From Cheilinus undulatus (Eukaryota > Chordata > Actinopteri > Labriformes > Labridae): 64,000 bases of DNA. The stretch is from the NCBI RefSeq assembly GCF_018320785.1, contig NC_054873.1, forward strand, positions 35,191,196 to 35,255,195. Direction: 5' to 3'. Positions 59,501 through 64,000 of the stretch are shown here, in pieces. The position numbers and the translations under genes were made by a program. Position 1 is the first letter of the stretch. Each line of letters opens with the position of its first letter. Below the pieces are notes generated by a model. The model was not told the DNA's origin and did not search any database. It saw only the letters and a program-made list of their open reading frames with translations.

Positions 59501-62500
59501 TGGCCCCAGTCTTGGCTAATAACTGTTCCCTCCGACCACTTCTTGGAAAACTTGCATTTACCAGTCATTTGCATGCATACATCACTTGATCACATGGTTA
59601 ACTAGGTAGAAAGGGATACAGTTAAGCTTTAAGGATTCACTGATAGCTCAGTGGGCCAGGACACAAACAAGCGTGCAGACTGATGTCGGATCTGATGGAG
59701 TTACATAAGAATCTCACTGGTCATTAAAACTGTATGTAAAGGCAAAAGCAGAAAAAAAACAGCCTACAAACTCTTTGGACAAATATGAGAATTGAAAACT
59801 GTTACAAATTAAAGATTTTATGTTCTTGCATATAAGACATTTAAATACTTTAAAAGACTTTTTCTTTGCTAAATTGATTTATCATCGTATAATACATTTT
59901 AAGACTGTAAAGACACCCTGGTATAGTCTCACATTACTGTTTAGCATTTTTAAGTAACAGTTTTCTTTCTCATTTCATTCTTTCTTATGATCATAACGAT
60001 TTACAGCAGAAAGCTTTATTTATTTCTTCATCCTGTCTTGTTTATATTTTTTTATTTTGGTCTTCCTCTTTCTTAATTCACAACTTTTATTGTGTCTTTT
60101 CTTTCTCTTAGATGAACCAGTGTTTCACATTCAGCCCAGAAGAAGAGCAGGACAGAGAGGTATTATTAACACTTCCATTTCAACTTTTGCCCCCAAGTGT
60201 TTCCATCTGTACCAGAACAAAAACTAATCTAATCTAAATCTGTTTTAAGATATTTAACCTGAAGAGAAAATGCATAAAGGTGTTCTTCAAAAAGGAATAT
60301 TATTTGGGAATATAACTTTGTACAACTTATTCTGTATTCTTTTTGAATATTAAATTTTAAATGTATAGAATGTACATCTTTACATTTATCTCAACTTTGA
60401 AATCAGAAACAGAGATATTTACACTCTACTACTCAAAAACCGTCTTCCAAACTATGGAAAACCATTTAAGTCAAAGTTGCACCCCAAAACTACACCAGTG
60501 ATCAAATGAGACAAACAAAAAGCTGCCTGAAAGATGTTTTAAACATGTTGCTCATGTTGTAAATGACTCTGTTTGAACAGACACACATTTTTTTCCAGCA
60601 TTCGACCAAGACAGAAGATCCATAAGTTATCATAATCAGCTCCACGTGGCTCTGCTTCCTTAAAGTGCTGTGATTGACTGATCCAATACCATGTAAAACA
60701 AAAGCTGATGCCTCCCCTCTAACATGCTAAACCATGTTAAAGTGCCCTCTAGGATGTCCTTCCAGTGGTGAGAACATGAAGTGTTACGCGCAGCTCTTCA
60801 TTCCGATCTCTCACCCAGTCCGCTGGTTTGAGTCTCAAGGGAAAAGGGCTCGCTAAGTATCTTTCAGGGTTAAGATTAGTTCAGGTGCAGCTTATGTGCC
60901 TCTGCGTGCTTTCCTTATCCTGCAGACATGTGTTCACACTCAGCATAAACCTACACTCAGACTGCAGGCAGACATGCAGCACAGCTCTGTTGGCATTTAT
61001 CAGTGTCAGTGCTGGCATTCGTGTTAGTGTCAATGTTAGTGTGTTAGTGTTCACTGCCTGTGTTTAGGCTCGAATCAGTCAGAAACACAGGCAGGTCTTA
61101 AACAGTTAAAACTGCTCCTCCTCTGACGAAATTCTATTTAAAGCCTCATATTTCCTCCCTTTGGGTTTCTCAGTAATTCCTATTCATAATATAAAAGACA
61201 CTGCTCAAAAAATAAGTGGAAAACTTCAATAAAACATCCCGATCTGGATGAATGGAATATTCCAGTTGAAAATCTTTGTTCATTACATAGTTGAATGTGT
61301 TGAGAACAAAATAACAACAGAAGAATTAATGGAAACCAAAATCATTAACCCATGGAGGACTGGATTCAGAATCATACTCAAAATAAGAGTGAAAAAATCT
61401 GATCACAGGCTGATCCAACTTCTGTAAAATTCCTCAAGACAATTCAAAATGAGGCTCCACATGCCTGTATGCACTCCCTACAACGTCTGGGCATGCTTCT
61501 GATGAGACAACAGATCCTCCCAAACCTGGATCAGGGCATCAGTCAGCTCCTGGGCAGTCTGTGTTGCAATGTGGCAGTGATGGATAGAAAGAGACATGAT
61601 CTCCCAGAGGTGCTTGATTGGATTCTGGTCTGCAGGCCAGTCCATAGCATCAATTCCTTCGTCATGCAGGAACTTCTGACACACTCCAGCCACATGAGGC
61701 TGAGCATTGTCATGCATCAGAAGGAACCCAGGGCCCACTGCACCAGCAGATGGTCTGACAATGGGTCTGAGGACCTCATCCCGATAACTAATGGCGGTCA
61801 GGGTGCCTCTTGCTAGCACATGGAGGTCTGTGCGCCCCTCCAAGGATATGCTTCCCCAGACCATCACTGACCCACCACCAAACCGGTTGTACTGGAGGAT
61901 GTTGCAGGCAGCAGAATGTTCTCCACAGCGTCTCCAGACTCTCTCACGTCTGTCACATGTGCTCAGTGTGAACCTGCTTTCCTCTGTGAAGAGCACAGGG
62001 TGACAGTGGCAAATCTGCCATTTCTCGTGTTCTCTGGCAAATGCCAATTGGGCTGCATGGTGCTGGGCTGTGAGCACAGGTCCCACTTGTGGATGTGAGG
62101 CCTCATACCAACCTCATGGAGTCTTTTTCTGACAGTTAGAGCAGAAACATGCACATTAGTGGCTTGCTGGATGTCATTTTGTAGGGCTCTGGCAGTGCTC
62201 CTCCTGTTCCTTTTGTACAAAGGAGCAGATAGCAGTCCTGCTGCTGGGTTGCTGCCGTCCTACGGGCCTTTCCCCTGGTATCTCCTCCACGCTCTTGAGA
62301 GCATGCTGGGAGACAGTAAACCTTCTTGCCATGGCATGCATGGATGTGCCATCCTGGATGAGCTACACTACCTGAGCAACTTCTGTGGGTTGCAGATACC
62401 GCCTCATGATATCACTAGTGGTGAGAGCACTGGAAAATGCAAAAGTCACCAAAAATCAGCCAGTAAGGCTGAGGAGAGGGGAATGGTCTGTGGCCACCAC

Positions 62501-63733
62501 CTGCAAAATCATGTCTTTATAGGGGTTGTCTTGCTAATTGCCTCTCCTTTCCACCTGTTGTCTGTCCTATTTGCACAACATCAGGTGAAACTGATTCACA
62601 ACAAGAGTTGCTTCCTAACTGGACAGGTTGATATCCCAAAAGTGTTTGACTTGGAGTTAAACTGTGATGATTATGTGTTCCCTTTGTTTTGTTGAGCTTG
62701 TATAAGACAGGGAGCTGATCAAATGCAGCTTTAACTCTGAGTATGCTGTTTCTGCTGCTTCTGTATATGAAGGGATTAGAATTCGCAGACTCAAAACTGT
62801 TGCATCATTGATTAGATTAATCAATTGCATTTTGTTGTTTTTTAATTCTTTATTTATGAAATAGTTAAGGGGTATTTTACATGTTCACAGTCATGCTTTT
62901 ACAAAGCAATAAAAAGAAGAGATGCACATGAAGATGTATTTGTAGAGTTCTTTTTTCTCAGTTTTCCCATTATTCTTTCTTTTTTGTTAGAGTCTTTTCA
63001 CTTAATAACTATATACAGTCTTTGCAGAGGAATGGGTAGTCTCGTTAACTTATGTTTGAATGCACAGACATGGCTCAACAAGATTTCTTCTTCCACTGGG
63101 TAGGGTTGAAGAGCGGAAACAATTGGTGTACAAGAAAAATACAATATACATGGGGTTTATATTAATCAATTTAATTGCATATTTTGTGATCATTTAAATG
63201 GGAAACAATGCAGTTTTGCAGAATGAGCATGCTTTAGAGTGGGGATTTTCAGTTTATGTAAGGATGCAAACATTGAGATGCCGCTTCCTTTATTTCCTTT
63301 GTGATATCTTAGCTTTACCATGAAGTTAAATGTGCAAAAGAAAAGCTATGAAATGCAGAACATCTGATTTTTAAAAAATTCTACGTATTGCACCCTGAAT
63401 TTCATCTGCTGAGACTGTTAAAACTATGAATGAAACAAGTAGCATAAAAATCTACAAATGTTTTGATATAAAAATTAGAGGTGTAAGCTGACAAATGGCA
63501 TATTTCTTGTGTGGCACAGCATCTGGGAGAGCTGGTGATCGGTTATCTGAACAGAGAGCTGCAGCCCTCCTGTCTGCTGGCCTGTCTAGAAACTGTTCGG
63601 ATCCTGTCCAGAGATAAAAACTGCCTGAGTCCCTTCATCAGCCACTCTGCCATATCCACGCTCGCCCGCTATGCTGGCATTGCTGTGGCGAGTCCTGCAT
63701 TATCTGAGTGCACACAGCAGATGGGGGGTCAAG
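53490..63733 (+). CDS. ric8a: Ric-8A, G-alpha chaperone/exchange factor (5' part; continues beyond the window)
   Basis: Exons 53490-53585, 60112-60159 and 63520-63733 give 119 residues plus one base. The product begins with [20 protein letters not shown] (numbering from the third ATG), continues with [29 protein letters not shown], and [20 protein letters not shown], the armadillo-like start of Ric-8. [10 protein letters not shown] and the [17 protein letters not shown] opening favour Ric-8A over Ric-8B. Known role: cytoplasmic chaperone folding nascent Gi/q/12/13 alpha subunits and exchange factor for GDP-bound alpha. The frame opens after TAA at 53487-53489; ATGs at 53490, 53496 and 53502 are all in frame. 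The third has the best context (AAGATGG). Confidence 0.88.
54305..54440. mobile_element. Possible hAT-type short element end
   Basis: Starts AGGGCTGAGTGATTCAG, then A-rich and TTGTGACTTATTGATTTCAA, like the ends of hAT-derived short elements (compare 6360-6710, inverse orientation). The right boundary is unclear. Confidence 0.3.
54475..54658. mobile_element. Short dispersed repeat with TTTACTTGAGTACA core
   Basis: Contains AAGTAACTGTTACATTTACTC on the left and CTGTACTTTTACTTGAGTAC, then TTTTTCCACCTCTG on the right, a familiar fish short DNA element. No coding capacity. Confidence 0.4.
58360..59100 (+). mobile_element. Tc1-like transposon, 5' half, decayed
   Basis: From CCATAATGACAAAGTGAAAA through CACACACCTCTCTCTAGAAGG, AAAACCAAGCCATGAGGTCA, TGGAAGAAGTTTGGCACCAT and CGGGGGAGATGA to ATGAAAGCCCATTTAG. 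These are in order the 5' UTR and the DNA-binding N-terminal half of a common fish Tc1 family. Translated pieces include [11 protein letters not shown] and KLNNRG (helix-turn-helix region). The catalytic half is missing and the frame is broken. Confidence 0.72.
60112..60159 (+). CDS. ric8a: ric8a coding exon 2
   Basis: A symmetric 48-nt exon ([16 protein letters not shown]), acceptor TTCTTTCTCTTAG, donor GAG|GTATTA. The 6.5 kb intron before it holds two recognisable repeats and a Tc1 remnant. Confidence 0.85.
61198..62702 (-). mobile_element. Near-full-length Tc1-like transposon with defective transposase
   Basis: Left end ACACTGCTCAAAAAATAAGTG; right end GTGTTCCCTTTGTTTTGTTG, then AGCTTGTA. 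These are decayed inverted ends of about 30 bp next to TA. The minus strand encodes transposase pieces: [12 protein letters not shown] and AWRRYQ-type words upstream, [15 protein letters not shown] (61963-62220), then 62086-61478. Sits in ric8a intron 2. Confidence 0.8.
61478..62086 (-). pseudogene. Tc1-family transposase, catalytic part, inactivated
   Basis: 202 codons open on the minus strand cover the DDE domain: [55 protein letters not shown] and NPIKHLWEI. The first catalytic Asp (FTDESRF in active relatives) is Glu, and the final NPIEHLW Glu is Lys. The second Asp (MHDNA) is intact. Upstream N-terminal parts are in other frames (for example 62220-61963). So two of three catalytic acids are altered and the frame is broken: a dead copy. 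Confidence 0.8.
63520..63733 (+). CDS. ric8a: ric8a coding exon 3
   Basis: 214 nt, acceptor TTGTGTGGCACAG, donor AAG|GTAAGT, leaving one base of the next codon. Encodes [20 protein letters not shown] and LARYAGI. The following exon lies beyond 64000. Confidence 0.9.
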
Positions 63734-64000
63734 GTAAGTCCCGAATATGTTACCTCATTCAGAGCCTCATGTGTTCATGTTTTGTTCTTTCTCCCATAAA
63801 AAGATGGTTAATCTTTTGACTTTCAAATGGAGCATTGTATTTTTTTTTCTTTCAGTGTCCAACATGATTACTCAGTCCAGAATTTTGTTTTATTTCAGTT
63901 TTATACTTGCACTTGTAGTTATTTCATTTCATTTCAGACCTTTATTTATTCTCAAAAGGACACTGAGGTTTTTCTTCATTTCCAATGCCATCGGAGCACA
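63734..64000 (+). other. ric8a intron 3, left part
   Basis: Intron follows GTAAGT at 63734; T-rich, no further exon before the window ends. Confidence 0.8.

Larger units (their letters stand above)
53586..60111 (+). other. ric8a intron 1
   Basis: AT-rich. Apart from the elements listed separately (54305, 54475, 58360), I see an L-shaped set of GAGTTGATTTGAACTCTCAA words near 54760 (old short repeat) and no coding exon. 55300-58350 shows nothing I can identify. Confidence 0.5.

Noticed and set aside
62159-62695. 178-codon plus-strand ORF with a signal-peptide-like start ([15 protein letters not shown])
   Set aside because: Antisense to the N-terminal part of the Tc1 transposase and reaching its terminal repeat; explained by the transposon.
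1-64000. CRISPR arrays, bacterial operons, ribosome binding sites, functional tRNA genes
   Set aside because: None seen; spliced vertebrate genes throughout. tRNA-like boxes occur only within SINEs.

Overview
This is eukaryotic nuclear DNA, almost certainly from a ray-finned (teleost) fish. Coding exons are short, bounded by GT/AG splice sites and separated by AT-rich introns. The proteins are vertebrate families, and the dispersed repeats (Tc1-like elements, tRNA-derived SINEs, an L2-type tail, short inverted-end elements) are typical of fish. Placement within a percomorph-like fish is inference; no species call is possible.

Three protein-coding genes are supported. (1) tmem170a, minus strand, 4611-8236: three coding exons giving a complete 141-residue membrane protein, with a long 3' flank or UTR running toward position 1. 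(2) ppp6r3, plus strand: a CpG-containing promoter and non-coding exon near 11.05-11.23 kb, a probable second non-coding exon at 18545-18711, then 23 coding exons from 18828 to 46536. Splicing in phase throughout gives about 922 residues, a SAPS-family regulatory subunit of protein phosphatase 6. (3) ric8a, plus strand, from 53490: the first three coding exons (119 residues) of the G-alpha chaperone Ric-8A; the gene runs off the right edge.

tmem170a and ppp6r3 are head to head about 2.8 kb apart. That gap holds a decayed 5S rRNA copy and degenerate CCACTTTT-type tandem repeats. The ppp6r3/ric8a intergenic space (46.9-53.3 kb) holds a tRNA-derived SINE, a dispersed CCTCCGCC-type repeat, a Tc1 transposase remnant and an unrecognised minus-strand gene-like sequence (51285-52068). 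The latter has an acidic product with an internally duplicated module of about 70 residues and two apparent frame breaks. It is the least explained item in the window.

Introns carry much mobile DNA: a hAT-like composite in ppp6r3 intron 1, a 2 kb inverted-end element in intron 4, a short inverted-end element in intron 12, and two Tc1-like elements in ric8a introns 1 and 2. In ppp6r3, an 18-nt frame-preserving candidate microexon and a read-through alternative terminus with its own poly(A) signal suggest regulated diversity of the C-terminal tail.

The three genes have no evident joint pathway: a PP6 targeting subunit, a G-alpha chaperone and an ER/nuclear-envelope membrane protein. I saw no CRISPR array, operon, functional tRNA or other system-like cluster. 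Exon boundaries were assigned by eye from splice consensus, reading frame and recalled family resemblance, not by transcript evidence.
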